DNA of 64,000 nt from JAPPLB01 sp965206655 (GCA_965206655.1 CBDBKC010000027.1:1-64000), one strand, 5' to 3'. Positions 25,458-34,414 are shown, numbered from the stretch's first letter. A program made the numbers and translations. Notes: generated by a model not told the origin, from the letters alone.

Positions 25458-26342
25458 TCAGCGCGGTGTCATGGCGGCGAGCTGTTTAATTTCGTGCTTT
25501 GCCTTGCTGACATAGCCGTTGACGCGGTCCTTCCGGACCGAGGTGACGACGACTTCATAGGGCTGCTCGGAACCTGACAGGTAGAACCGCATGGCTTCGT
25601 GGACGTGCTTCTTCTTCTGCTCGAACTTCTTGTCGTCGGCCATCAACTCCATCGTGAAGCGGTTGTTCTTCGGGCTGGTGTCCTTGAGCCGCAGATAGAT
25701 GTCCGCTATGCGCTGCATGCGGTCGGATTTCTTCAGCGAGAAGGCGACTCGTTGGCGCTCGCCCAGTTTTCGAAGCTCTTCGATCTCCGTCGCGTTGCCG
25801 GCGACGTCGGAGTCGAGGTCGATCAGTTGGTTCTGCGCAGAGCGGACGGCGGCGCCGGTCTCGCTGAGTTGTAGGCGAGTTTGCTGGGCGTCGGATTTGA
25901 TCGCCAGCACGTCGCCGCGCACTTCGTCAACGCCCTCCTGAGCCACACCGGCTTTGCCGGAAGCGGTTTGGATTTCACCGAGCAGCATTTCCTGTTGCTC
26001 GCGCTGCTTCTTTGCAACAGCCTCGGCTAGGCGTTTTGTGTGGGCTCGAGTGTTGGAGTCCGTCTTGTTGGTGATCTTTTTCTGTGCTTTCTTGACTTCG
26101 TCGCGCAGCTCTTGGAACTCGCGGCGTGCTTGTGTCGTTCGATAGGCTGAAGATTCGTTCGCCTTCGCAAGTTCGGTTTCCATCTGTTGACGCATGGTGG
26201 CGGCTTCCACCTCGATGCTCTTCACGAGTGAGAAGAGGTAGACGTTCGTGGCGGCGGCGAAGACCAGTACAAGCGCAAAAACGATGACTGATTTCGAAGA
26301 AGTTTTGTTCTCGGGATTCGAATCGATTGTTGTGATGCTCAT
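25458..26342 (-). CDS. Membrane-anchored coiled-coil protein, acidobacterial family (paralogue 1)
   Basis: 294 residues. A short cytoplasmic N-terminus is followed by one membrane segment (about 18-40, SVIVFALVLVFAAATNVYLF). A long coiled coil (about 45-190) comes next, then a beta-rich C-terminal domain beginning IEELRKLGERQRVAFSLKKSD and containing IYLRLKDTSPKNNRFTMEL, ADDKKFEQKKKHV and YEVVVTSVRKDRVNGYVSK. The C-terminal domain aligns with that of 51189-52109 through ELGER, ADDK, QPYE and KDR. The function is unknown; the layout suggests a membrane tether with an exported sensing or assembly domain. Followed by a good terminator, so it is a monocistronic unit. Confidence 0.8.
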   Translation of the reverse strand: MSITTIDSNPENKTSSKSVIVFALVLVFAAATNVYLFSLVKSIEVEAATMRQQMETELAKANESSAYRTTQARREFQELRDEVKKAQKKITNKTDSNTRAHTKRLAEAVAKKQREQQEMLLGEIQTASGKAGVAQEGVDEVRGDVLAIKSDAQQTRLQLSETGAAVRSAQNQLIDLDSDVAGNATEIEELRKLGERQRVAFSLKKSDRMQRIADIYLRLKDTSPKNNRFTMELMADDKKFEQKKKHVHEAMRFYLSGSEQPYEVVVTSVRKDRVNGYVSKAKHEIKQLAAMTPR

Positions 26343-26663
26343 TTGTACTCTCCCTTCCTGACGAATATTTGCAGGCCGACGGCGGCATCTGACGTTGAGG
26401 CTTGATCGGTCGTTGCCCGTATGACTGCAAGAGAGGGGCCAAACCGGGTGAGGGGTTCAGCAAGGCTTCGCAAGTCATGTGGAATCAGGTGTGTGGGGGC
26501 TTCAGTCGCAAGAGGATGGGCGCCTGGAGACAGTGCGCGACGGTGTAAGTTCGATGAGCGCGGCGGAAATAATTTCGCCCTTCCGTGAGCGTACGGAGGC
26601 GGCCGATCCGCACAGGGCATGACAGGCCCAAAGGCATCTCACGGCGGGCCGCTCGCCGGGCCT

Positions 26664-26672
26664 TGGTACAAT
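26664..26672 (+). promoter_or_regulatory. Extended -10 element directly before the channel gene
   Basis: tggtacaat (TGn-TACAAT). The start codon at 26680 is only 7 bases downstream, so transcription would begin at or next to the ATG and give a leaderless mRNA. Confidence 0.45.
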
Positions 26673-26679
26673 CCCAATC

Positions 26680-27750
26680 ATGCGAATGCGCCCGTGGCTG
26701 TTTGTAGCGGCGTTGCTGATGGCGGTGGTTTTGCCGATTCGCGGCCAGGAGTCGGGTCTCAAGGTCGGGATCGCGCTGTTTCCACCGAATGTAACCCAGG
26801 CAGAGGGAAGTGGAGACTATACGGGATTTGACATCGAGCTGTGGGAAGAGATTCGCCGCATCTTGAAGACCGAGTCCGAATTTGAATTGTTCCCCTTTGA
26901 GCGGTTACTCGAAGCGATCAGTGAGGGCGAGGTCGACGTTGCGATGGCCGGCATCACGATGCGGGGAGACCGTGAGCCCGCGATGGATTTCAGCTACCCG
27001 TATATGCACTCGGGTCTGCGGATTCTCACGAAAGCGAGCGAGGGAGGACCGGCTCTATTCCGCCTGCTGGAATCGTTGCCGAAGTCAGGCATTTTCGAAC
27101 CGATCGGCTATCTGGTGGCGTTTGTACTGGTTTGCTCCCACATTCTCTTCTTTGTAGAGCGGGGAAGCGAGGCCGTCGACCGGAATTATGTGCCTGGAAT
27201 CTTCGAGGCGGCATGGTGCATTCTCGCGACGATGACGACCGTAGGTTATGGCGATATTACGCCGCGCCGCTGGCTCGGACGGCTGGTGGCGTTTCTGGTG
27301 ATGGTCATCGGGATCGGTCTGTTCGGTATCATCATTGCGGAACTGTCCGCGGGAATGACGTTGGTTCAGCTTAGCTCCGACATCAGCGGCCCGGAGGATT
27401 TGAGCGACCGGCGTGTTGCGACCGTGGCCGGCTCGACTAGCGTCGAGTTGATACGCAGCTACGGGGCCCGGGTCGTGGAAGTCGAACAGATTGAAGATGC
27501 CTATGGCCTACTGCAGGCGGGAGGAGTGGAAGCGGTGGTGTTCGACGCACCGCCGCTCTTGCAGTATATAAAAGAGAATACCGAGGGAGAAGTCATACTG
27601 GTGGGCCCTTTGTTGAACACTGAGTCCTACGGCATTGCTTTTCCCGACGGCAGCCCGCTCCGTGAAGATGTCAACCGCGCTTTGCTCGAAGTCCAGGAGA
27701 ACGGAACCTACGACAAGCTGTACACGAAGTGGTTCGGCGACCAGCCGTAA
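26680..27750 (+). CDS. GluR0-like ligand-gated potassium channel
   Basis: 356 residues. Signal peptide (1-22), then the first half of a periplasmic solute-binding (PBP II) domain (VGIALFPPNV, YTGFDIELWEEI, EGEVDVAMAGITMRGDREPAMDFSYPY). A membrane segment (about 140-159) is followed by a pore loop with K+ selectivity filter T187-V-G-Y-G-D192, a second membrane segment (about 201-222), and the second half of the binding domain (DRRVATVAGSTSVELIRSYG, GGVEAVVFDAPPLLQYI, YDKLYTKWFG). This is the architecture of prokaryotic ionotropic glutamate receptors such as GluR0: a binding domain split by an inverted K+-channel pore. The ligand is probably an amino acid; MAGITMRGDREPAMDFSYPY matches the ligand-contact region of the family. 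Probably leaderless. Confidence 0.92.
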   Translation: MRMRPWLFVAALLMAVVLPIRGQESGLKVGIALFPPNVTQAEGSGDYTGFDIELWEEIRRILKTESEFELFPFERLLEAISEGEVDVAMAGITMRGDREPAMDFSYPYMHSGLRILTKASEGGPALFRLLESLPKSGIFEPIGYLVAFVLVCSHILFFVERGSEAVDRNYVPGIFEAAWCILATMTTVGYGDITPRRWLGRLVAFLVMVIGIGLFGIIIAELSAGMTLVQLSSDISGPEDLSDRRVATVAGSTSVELIRSYGARVVEVEQIEDAYGLLQAGGVEAVVFDAPPLLQYIKENTEGEVILVGPLLNTESYGIAFPDGSPLREDVNRALLEVQENGTYDKLYTKWFGDQP

Positions 27751-27922
27751 CGATCGCTAACCATCCTTAAGCCTTGAATACCCTAAACAGCGATGACGGC
27801 GAGCCTCCCGACGCGGCCTCCATGGGCCCGCCCGAGTTTGTAGTCCGTACTGTTTTTCACCTCGCAATACCGTCGGTCCGCGCGCACTCCGATCGAGCGG
27901 CCGGGGCGTGGGAGGAGTCTCG

Positions 27923-29197
27923 ATGACAGTTCTGCTGCTGGTGGCGGCCATCACGGTCATCATCTCGGCCACCTGCTCGCTTTTCGAGGCCACGTTGTAC
28001 TCAACGCGGCGCTCGACACTCGAAGCTGAGCGGGTGCGGGGCAAGCACAAAGGCCTTGCTCAGCGCTTTCTGCGGATGAAGACTGACATCGCCAAACCGA
28101 CGGCGGCGATCCTCGTTCTCAACACGATCGCCAACACGGCCGGAGCGACGATCGCCGGGATGTACGCGACGACCGTTCTCGGTTCGAGCAGGGTACCGCT
28201 GTTCTCCGTGCTGTTGACGTTGGCGATCCTGTTTTTGGGCGAGATTCTGCCGAAAACGTTCGGCGCCACCAAGTGGAAGAGCATCTGGCGATTCATCGTA
28301 TGGCCGTTGGCGCTGATGGAAAAGGTATTTTCTCCGCTGATATACGTCAGCCGGGGTTTCGCGGGCCTGTTCGGTGCCGGCGGGGCGGGAGCGGAAATTA
28401 CCGAGGGTGAGATCCAAGCGATGATTCAGGTAGGCGGCAAGTCAGGGGAATTGACCCCCGCCGAGCTTCAGCTCCTCAGCGCCGTTTTCCACTTTGATGA
28501 ACTTGTTGTGCGGCAGATCATGGAGCCGCGGCGCTCGGTTGTAGTCTTCGACCGGAACAATTCTCTTGCGGAGTGTATCGCGATAGCGCAGCGCACGAAG
28601 CACACCCGTTATCCGGTGTGCGAAAAGAGCCTGGACGACGCGATCGGGCTGGCACACATCAAGGATCTCCTCGGAGTTGCGCCGGACGAGGAATTCAAGC
28701 TGGAATCGATCGTACGGCCCCTGAGAACCGTCCCGGAGACGATGCTCATCAGCCGCCTGCTGCGCCAGATGCAGAGTACACATCAGCACATGGTGACTGT
28801 GATCGACGAGTACGGTACGGCGGTCGGCATTGTGACGCTCGAGAACGTGCTGGAGCAGATCGTCGGCGCCGTGCAGGACGAGTTCGATACCGAGATGCCG
28901 GAGATCGTTCCCGAGGGTGAAGGCCAGTTTGTCGTCCAAGGCCAGTTGCCGATTGAGCGGATCAATCGCGAATTGAAACTCGACCTTGATGATTCAGAGG
29001 TGGATACGGTTTCGGGCCTCCTGGTCAGCCGCTTGGGGCGGCTTTTGCGCGTAGGTGATGTGGTGCAGTTGAAAGGGGCGGAGGCGGAAGTGATGGAAGT
29101 GCAAGCGGGACGAGCCACGCACATTCGCTTGACGCCTTACAAAGAGCCGGACGAGGGTGACGAACAGTCGTTGGATCAGGACGGGGAACTGTCGTAG
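27923..29197 (+). CDS. CNNM/CorC-type transporter (DUF21, CBS pair, CorC_HlyC)
   Basis: 424 residues from ATG 27923, preceded by GGAGGAG. The DUF21 membrane domain (about 1-180; FLGEILPKTFGA, SLFEATLYSTRRSTLEAERV) has about four membrane segments. A CBS-domain pair follows (about 200-325; IMEPRRSVVVFD, TRYPVCEKSLDDAIGLAHIKDLL, VTVIDEYGTAVGIVTLENVLEQIVG). The C-terminal CorC_HlyC domain covers about 340-415. Members are magnesium/cobalt efflux or Na+-coupled Mg2+ transporters, often called hemolysin-like. The gene lies 172 bp after the channel gene on the same strand and may be read independently. A cation-transport role next to a K+ channel may be chance. Confidence 0.88.
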   Translation: MTVLLLVAAITVIISATCSLFEATLYSTRRSTLEAERVRGKHKGLAQRFLRMKTDIAKPTAAILVLNTIANTAGATIAGMYATTVLGSSRVPLFSVLLTLAILFLGEILPKTFGATKWKSIWRFIVWPLALMEKVFSPLIYVSRGFAGLFGAGGAGAEITEGEIQAMIQVGGKSGELTPAELQLLSAVFHFDELVVRQIMEPRRSVVVFDRNNSLAECIAIAQRTKHTRYPVCEKSLDDAIGLAHIKDLLGVAPDEEFKLESIVRPLRTVPETMLISRLLRQMQSTHQHMVTVIDEYGTAVGIVTLENVLEQIVGAVQDEFDTEMPEIVPEGEGQFVVQGQLPIERINRELKLDLDDSEVDTVSGLLVSRLGRLLRVGDVVQLKGAEAEVMEVQAGRATHIRLTPYKEPDEGDEQSLDQDGELS

Positions 29198-29236
29198 TAG
29201 CGCCGTTCTCGTTCGAGGTTACGGACGCCGTGAGTC

Positions 29237-29881
29237 TCAGTACGGGGGAGGTGTGGCGAAGGCTTCCAGCGCGGCATCTTCCAGCCCGTCGAGGTTATTG
29301 CTGAAGAAGTGATCCACCGCCTCGATCCAAGTGATTCGCTTGGGTTCGGCGGCAGATGCGAAAACAGTTTCCATCGCGTCACGCGGACCATGTTCGTCGT
29401 TTGTGGCGTGGAGAAAATGTTTCGCGCAGATGCAGCGGCCGAGGTAGGACCAGTCGCCATGCGCGACCGGCGTACCCACCGGGACGACCCGTTCGATGCG
29501 CGAGTCCGTGCAGGCCACCTTCAGGCCGACGCGGGCGCCGAACGAGAAACCGGCGATGTCCAGCGGCAGCCCGGGATAGCGATTGACCATGTGGTCGAGC
29601 GCGGCGCGGAGATCGTCTTGCTCGCCTTCGCCCTCGTCGAATGAGCCGGAGCTTTGTCCGACGCCGCGAAAGTTAAAGCGCAGAACGGCCGCCCCGTTGC
29701 GTCGAGCGGCCCGAGCTAACCGAAAAGTGACTTTGTTGTGCAGCGTTCCCCCGTGGAGGGGGTGGGGGTGGCAAACGACAAGGGCTCGCTCGATCCGGAC
29801 GTTATCGTCGGGGCCCTCGTGGAGAGCTTCGAGGCGCCCGGCCGGTCCCTGCAGGAAGGTCGATTCGAGTAATCGCGCCAT
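29237..29881 (-). CDS. Alpha/beta hydrolase (short, YdhD/S33-like)
   Basis: 214 residues, no signal peptide. CHPHPLHGGTLHNKVTFRLA and LRFNFRGVGQSSGSFDEG are hallmarks of a compact cytoplasmic hydrolase family. The nucleophile elbow reads IAGFSFGARVG (Ser in GFSFG), with the likely Asp near KHFLHATNDEHGP and the His in EAVDHFFSN near the C-terminus. Substrate unknown. Just downstream of yajQ with 20 bp between them, so the two may share a transcript. Convergent with the CNNM gene. Confidence 0.85.
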   Translation of the reverse strand: MARLLESTFLQGPAGRLEALHEGPDDNVRIERALVVCHPHPLHGGTLHNKVTFRLARAARRNGAAVLRFNFRGVGQSSGSFDEGEGEQDDLRAALDHMVNRYPGLPLDIAGFSFGARVGLKVACTDSRIERVVPVGTPVAHGDWSYLGRCICAKHFLHATNDEHGPRDAMETVFASAAEPKRITWIEAVDHFFSNNLDGLEDAALEAFATPPPY

Positions 29882-29901
29882 ATTCGATGCGCCCTCGGCC
29901 G

Positions 29902-30402
29902 TCAGGCGCCGCGGTAGTTGGTGAACTGCATGTCGATGCCGAGATCCTCTTCCTTGAGCATCGCAATGACCTCCTGCAGGTCGTCGCGGTTCTTGCCCGA
30001 GACCCGAACCTGGTCCCCTTGGATGGAGGACTGAACTTTCAATTTGCGGTTCTTGATGAGTTTGACGATCTCTCGGGCTTTCTCAATCGGGATGCCCTGT
30101 TGCAGCGCGATCTCCTGCATGACTGTCGATCCAGCGGCTTCCCGAATGGGTCCGTAAGAGAGCCCCTTGAGGGGAACCCCGCGTTTGACAAGTTTCTGAT
30201 CGAGAACAATGACGACCTGTTTCAGGCTGAAGTCGTTGTTGCTACGGACAACGATCTTGCTTCCATCGGAGTCGAGCTCAATTGTGCTTTTGGTGCTCTT
30301 GAGGTCGTAGCGATTGACAACTTCCTTGACGGCTTGGTTGATCGCGTTGTTCACCTCTTGCAAGTCGATACGGGAGACGATGTCAAAACTGTTGGCGGCC
30401 AT
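29902..30402 (-). CDS. yajQ: YajQ family nucleotide-binding protein
   Basis: 166 residues from ATG 30402 (MAANSFDIVSRIDLQEVNNA); the 17 codons upstream are not family-like. Strongly conserved across YajQ: KEVVNRYDLK, NDFSLKQVVIVLDQKLVKRG, KLIKNRKLKVQSSIQGDQVRVSGKNRDDLQEVI and the C-terminal MQFTNYRG. Members bind nucleotides; in some bacteria they bind cyclic di-GMP and act with a transcription factor. Lies 22 bp after the response-regulator gene 30425-31057 on the same strand, a likely operon. Confidence 0.95.
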   Translation of the reverse strand: MAANSFDIVSRIDLQEVNNAINQAVKEVVNRYDLKSTKSTIELDSDGSKIVVRSNNDFSLKQVVIVLDQKLVKRGVPLKGLSYGPIREAAGSTVMQEIALQQGIPIEKAREIVKLIKNRKLKVQSSIQGDQVRVSGKNRDDLQEVIAMLKEEDLGIDMQFTNYRGA

Positions 30403-30424
30403 CTTGGGTTGTCGTGTGAAGCGG

Positions 30425-31057
30425 CTATCCTTTTTGAAGTTTTTGCACAACACGCTCCGTGATGCGGTCGGCGAGGGCCGGCACGGCCGTTTCTAGTACC
30501 TGGGTCGCGACGGTGCAAATTTCGTCGCGAAGGCGCCGCTCGCTGTCGGGTCCGGCGAGCGCCTCCGCTACCGCTTGGGCGAAAGGGTCGGCGGGCTGCG
30601 GCGGTTCCGGGATGGTGGCGGGAGGCTTCATTTCGTACTTGGGCAGCACAGGCTGCTGAGAACTTCCGGGTCGCTCGCGGACCTGCGTTCCGTTCAACTC
30701 CAGTAAGGAAGCGACCGTGTCGATAAGGGCTCGGGCGTCCAATGGTTTGTGAAGGACGCCGTCGGCGCCAACGTCGTCGGCCCGGCGCTGGTCGAATTGT
30801 TCCAGCGGCGGTTGAAGCAGGACGAACTTCACGTTGTGCAAGCCGGCGTGGGAGCGCAAGAATCCACAGAGTTCGAGTCCGCCGGCGCCCGGCATGTTGG
30901 TGTCCGCGAGGACGAGATCCGGCTGATTCTCACGGAGATACGCTAGGGCCTGCCGGCCGTCGTCAACGGTAACGACTTCATGGCCCTCCGCGCCGAGGAT
31001 CTCGGTCCCCATGCGGCGTGCGTGGGGGTTGTCGTCGGCTAGGAGGATGGTGCTCAC
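30425..31057 (-). CDS. Response regulator with REC domain and non-DNA-binding C-terminus
   Basis: 210 residues. REC domain at 1-120: acidic pocket DDNPHARR near the start, phosphoacceptor Asp in LADTNMPGAGG, and Lys in LHKPLDARAL. The usual T/S position reads LLQPP, so a conserved Thr/Ser seems replaced. The C-terminal about 80 residues are a proline-rich linker and an amphipathic helix (EICTVATQVLETAVPALADRITERVVQKLQKG), unlike a DNA-binding or GGDEF domain; it resembles the helical tail of response regulators that act by protein contacts. Upstream of yajQ by 22 bp. Confidence 0.85.
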   Translation of the reverse strand: MSTILLADDNPHARRMGTEILGAEGHEVVTVDDGRQALAYLRENQPDLVLADTNMPGAGGLELCGFLRSHAGLHNVKFVLLQPPLEQFDQRRADDVGADGVLHKPLDARALIDTVASLLELNGTQVRERPGSSQQPVLPKYEMKPPATIPEPPQPADPFAQAVAEALAGPDSERRLRDEICTVATQVLETAVPALADRITERVVQKLQKG

Positions 31058-31152
31058 GGTAGCAGCGGTGGAGAGTTCATGATAGCTCGCCTCGGCTGAA
31101 GCCCGCCGCTGGCCGGGACGTCTGCCGGATACCGCTACGCGACGAGGGTCTG

Positions 31153-31219
31153 TGGATGAAAGAACCTGGATCGCGGAGACTCGCGACCGGAGCCTTGCGC
31201 GAGGTCAGGTTTCGGGTTA
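31153..31219. repeat. Dispersed repeat D, copy 2, ending in the bamD stop codon
   Basis: tggatgaaagaacctggatc continuing gcggagactcgcgaccggagcc to ggtttcgggtta. Its last three bases are the TAA (minus strand) of bamD at 31217-31219. Related to 33735-33810, which ends in the ugd stop in the same way, and to 19269-19325. Confidence 0.65.
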
Positions 31220-32329
31220 GTTGTTCGGTTGTTCCGGCTTTGGCTGTTCTTGCTGCTGCTGAACGCCGCGGCGGGCATCGGGTTCGGTGTCGAGCTTGCT
31301 TTCACCAGAAATGGTTTCGACGGTCACGCCGGCGGTTCCCGCGGCGCCGACCCGGGTTTCGCCAACTCCGACGGGTGTCGTAGGGGTGAGAACCGTCATG
31401 ACGGGGTCGCCCATCTTCGCCGCATTAGCAAGGTCGGGACCTGTGCTGAATACGCTGAGGGCCCTTCTGAAGAGGCTCTCTTTCGTGCGATGGTCGAGAT
31501 TGTATTTCATCAATTCGTAACGCGCCGGGTCAGGCTCGGGTACGGGGCGGTTCATCGCGACGAGTTCTTGCCTAGCGTTCTCGAGGTACTCGCTGAGGGG
31601 ATAGTCGCGAACGAGTCTGGCTAGCGCGTCCGCCCGCTGCTCCGCGTACTCGTCGCCCATCTTGGCGTAAATGTCGGCCAACATCCACAACGCCTCGTCG
31701 CTTCTGCTAAAGAGCGGATAGTGGTCCGTTACGGCCTGAAGCCGATTCGACCCGGCTCGATAGCTACCCTTAAACGAATAGAAAGCGCCGACCCGGTATT
31801 CACCATCGGCCAAAACCTCTTGCACCTCGCGAAGCATCTGCCGGGTTGCATCCCCGTGACGGCTATTGGGGTACTGCATCAGCATCTGGCGGCATTCCTG
31901 ATCGGCCTTGCGGACATGAGTCTGTTCGCGGTCGGCGCTGTGCATCTGGTCGTAGTGGATCTTACAGATCTTCATCTGCGATTCGGCTGATTCTTCCATC
32001 GTCGGGAAGAAGGTCATGAAGTCCTTATACTCAGCTTCGGCCTGCGCCAACGCGTGGGATGTCCCCTCGCGATACCAGCTATCCGCGATTGCCAACTTTG
32101 CCTTCGCGATATATTCGCTATCGGGGTAGGTGTTCATCAACGTATTGAGCGTGAGACGGGTGAGTTCGTAGCGGCGCTTCTCAAGGTCGTTGATCGCCTT
32201 ATCGAACAGGATCTTATCCGGTTGCTGCGAGTTGGTCGCGATCGGGTTTTCGTAAGCCTTGCGGCCGCACCCGGCCGACAACAGCAGCACCATAGACGCA
32301 ATGACGGTTACGAGGATGTGTTTGCTCAT
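31217..32329 (-). CDS. bamD: Outer membrane assembly lipoprotein BamD
   Basis: 370 residues. Lipoprotein signal with lipobox LSAGC (Cys21). Tetratricopeptide-like repeats follow (DKAINDLEKRRYELTRLTLN, YIAKAKLAIADSWYREG, AEAEYKDFMTFFP, RSDEALWMLADIYAKMGD), characteristic of BamD, which together with BamA folds and inserts outer-membrane barrel proteins. Core family is about 250 residues; here a low-complexity C-terminal tail (about 300-370, Q/E/P rich) is added, as in other Acidobacteria. Its stop codon overlaps repeat D. 31 bp downstream of rpe on the same strand. Confidence 0.9.
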   Translation of the reverse strand: MSKHILVTVIASMVLLLSAGCGRKAYENPIATNSQQPDKILFDKAINDLEKRRYELTRLTLNTLMNTYPDSEYIAKAKLAIADSWYREGTSHALAQAEAEYKDFMTFFPTMEESAESQMKICKIHYDQMHSADREQTHVRKADQECRQMLMQYPNSRHGDATRQMLREVQEVLADGEYRVGAFYSFKGSYRAGSNRLQAVTDHYPLFSRSDEALWMLADIYAKMGDEYAEQRADALARLVRDYPLSEYLENARQELVAMNRPVPEPDPARYELMKYNLDHRTKESLFRRALSVFSTGPDLANAAKMGDPVMTVLTPTTPVGVGETRVGAAGTAGVTVETISGESKLDTEPDARRGVQQQQEQPKPEQPNN

Positions 32330-32360
32330 ACGGTTTCTGTTTTCGCCTGCCCCTTATTCT

Positions 32361-33035
32361 CTAAGCTCGGAGAAGCTGTCCCTCCGCCGCCTTCCGCCGC
32401 AACGTTTCCACGGCGGCGGCCGGGTCGCCTGTACCGAAGATACTTGATCCCGCCACGATAATATCGCATCCGGCACTCACAATCTCCCCGACATTGTTAT
32501 CTGAAACACCACCGTCGACCTGGATCCGGTAAGCAAGCCGCCGATCGCGGCGGATGCTATCGAGTTCGCGGATCTTGTCGAGGGTGTAGGGGATGAACTT
32601 CTGTCCCCCGAACCCTGGGTTGACGCTCATCAGCAGAATGAAGTCCACCGAAGCGAGAATCGTTTCTAGGGTATGGACCGGCGTGGCTGGATTGAGTACG
32701 ACTCCGGCCGCTACGCCGTGCTCACGAGTCAACTGCAGCGTGCGATCCAGATGCGGACAGGCTTCCTGGTGAACGGAAATCATGCCGGCGCCGGCGGCCG
32801 CGAACTCCGGGATGTAGAGGTCCGGGTTCTCGATCATCAGGTGACAATCGAGCACGAGACGAGTTGCCCTACTCAACGAGCGGACGACTGGGGGACCGAT
32901 GGTGATATTGGGTACGAAATGGCCGTCCATGACGTCCACGTGAATCATCGAAACACCGGCCTGCTCGACGGCTTCAACATCTCGAGATAGATGCGCGAAG
33001 TCGGCGGCTAGGATCGAGGGAGCGATTTCGACCAT
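32361..33035 (-). CDS. rpe: Ribulose-phosphate 3-epimerase
   Basis: 224 residues. TIM-barrel enzyme of the pentose phosphate pathway that interconverts ribulose-5-P and xylulose-5-P. All signatures are present: IAPSILAADFAHL, IHVDVMDGHFVPNITIGP (metal His/Asp), CHLMIENP, LLMSVNPGFGGQKFI, IQVDGGV and IVAGSSIFG. Full length. Followed by bamD with 31 bp between, so both may be in one transcript. Confidence 0.96.
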   Translation of the reverse strand: MVEIAPSILAADFAHLSRDVEAVEQAGVSMIHVDVMDGHFVPNITIGPPVVRSLSRATRLVLDCHLMIENPDLYIPEFAAAGAGMISVHQEACPHLDRTLQLTREHGVAAGVVLNPATPVHTLETILASVDFILLMSVNPGFGGQKFIPYTLDKIRELDSIRRDRRLAYRIQVDGGVSDNNVGEIVSAGCDIIVAGSSIFGTGDPAAAVETLRRKAAEGQLLRA

Positions 33036-33203
33036 GGTGCGTCAGGCGGGATCACGGAACGGGATGGGCGAAGGACTGAAACCGCAGTTTATCACGCGGT
33101 TGTATGGTTCTCAGGGGCGAGACCACTCGACGGACGAGGATAGCGAAATTCACGGTTCCGCAAGGCGAAGCCTAGCGCTGCGTCAGTTTGGAGAGTAGTG
33201 ACT

Positions 33204-33240
33204 CGGAGGCCTCGCGCCACTGCGTGGCCCAAGGCCTCCG
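33204..33240 (-). terminator. Hairpin downstream of cold-shock gene
   Basis: Arms cggaggcct (33204-33212) and aggcctccg (33232-33240) pair perfectly over 9 bp, with an inner GC-rich arm. No T-run follows on the minus strand, so it may be a stabiliser or repeat rather than a classical terminator. Inner sequence cctcgcgccactg also occurs in repeat D copy 1. Confidence 0.4.
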
Positions 33241-33294
33241 ATCGAATGTTCCGCCGGGAATGGCCGTTGTTCGACCGCGCGCCGGTTCGGGCGG

Positions 33295-33504
33295 TTAACC
33301 GCCGGTCTGGGTGACGTTGACTGCCTGGAGACCCTTAGGTCCCTGCTCAACGTCGAACTCAACGGTGGCGCCTTCGCCCAGGGTTCGGTACCCGTCACCT
33401 TGGATCGCCGAAAAATGCACAAAAACATCTTCTCCACTTGCTCGCTGGATAAAGCCGAAGCCCTTGGATTCGTTGAACCACTTCACAGTGCCTTGCTCTG
33501 CCAT
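33295..33504 (-). CDS. Cold-shock domain protein (CspA family)
   Basis: 69 residues; the whole protein is one cold-shock OB domain with RNP1-like KGFGFIQR and RNP2-like VFVHFSAI, plus the usual start GTVKWFNESKGFGF and end GPKGLQAVNV. Binds single-stranded RNA/DNA and melts mRNA structure. Ribosome site AGGAG lies about 10 bases before the ATG; the 150-bp leader is AT-rich for this genome and may fold, as is common for cold-shock mRNAs, but no specific element was identified. Confidence 0.95.
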   Translation of the reverse strand: MAEQGTVKWFNESKGFGFIQRASGEDVFVHFSAIQGDGYRTLGEGATVEFDVEQGPKGLQAVNVTQTGG

Positions 33505-33734
33505 AACAAAAATTCTCCTAATAGTGAAAAACTCGCTGTTGATCCATCGGTCTGAGTGTTCCTAGAATCTGCAGGCGCGGATCAACGGGAGGGTGAACCT
33601 TGTTGCTTTCCGTTCTGCGAACAAAAGGTAGGGAGTTCAGAAATCAATACAACAGTTGGTTTATTATCGCACGGGAGCGTCGTTCCTGGGGAGATGGGGC
33701 CGGCACGATCTTCGGGGGGCGCCCGGCAACAATT

Positions 33735-33810
33735 GATGAAGGCGCGGACCTGGACCGCTAAGACTCGCGACCCGGCAAGGCGGGAGCCTCTTGCGGCGGG
33801 TTTCGAGTTA
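33735..33810. repeat. Dispersed repeat D, copy 3, ending in the ugd stop codon
   Basis: tgatgaaggcgcggacctgg continuing accgctaagactcgcgacccgg to gggtttcgagtta, the last three bases being the minus-strand TAA of ugd at 33808-33810. Confidence 0.65.
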
Positions 33811-34414
33811 GATCCGCAGGGCGGCTGCCTGGGGCTTGGCCTCACCGTTTTGGGGGAGTCCCATTCCAACGTACTCAAACCCGGCGCCCCTGACGGCTTC
33901 GGGATCAAGATGATTTCGCCCGTCGAGAATCAGAGGCCGAACCATGCGCTCATGCAACTCGCTCAGGTCTACATCCCGGAACTCGGGCCAGCCCGTCAGC
34001 AGCAGAAGGGCGTCAGCGCCCTCGGCGGCGTCGAGGGCTGATTCACCGTAGGTGACCTGTTGATGGGTGTGCCGAGCCTCCTCCATCGCTTGAGGATCGT
34101 AGGCTCGCACCACGGCGCCTTCGGCGAGGAGCCGTTCGATTGTCGCGAGGGACGGGGAGAATCGCAAGTCATCTGTATTCGGTTTGAACGCTAACCCCCA
34201 AACCGCGATTGTCTTGCCCTTGATCACCCAAACTTCATGACGGATCTTGTCGAGGAACCTGTCGATCTGGTTGGTGTTCACACGCTCGACTTCACGCAGC
34301 AGGCCGAAGTCCTGCCCGCTCTTCTCCGCGATGCGGATGAATGCCTCGAGATCCTTGGGAAAGCAGAAACCGCCGAATCCGATTCCGGCGTTGAGGAACT
34401 CGGGGCCGATGCGG

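Noticed and set aside
33505..33660. Riboswitch or structured leader before the cold-shock gene
   Set aside because: The leader is AT-rich and long enough, but I could not find a specific conserved fold.
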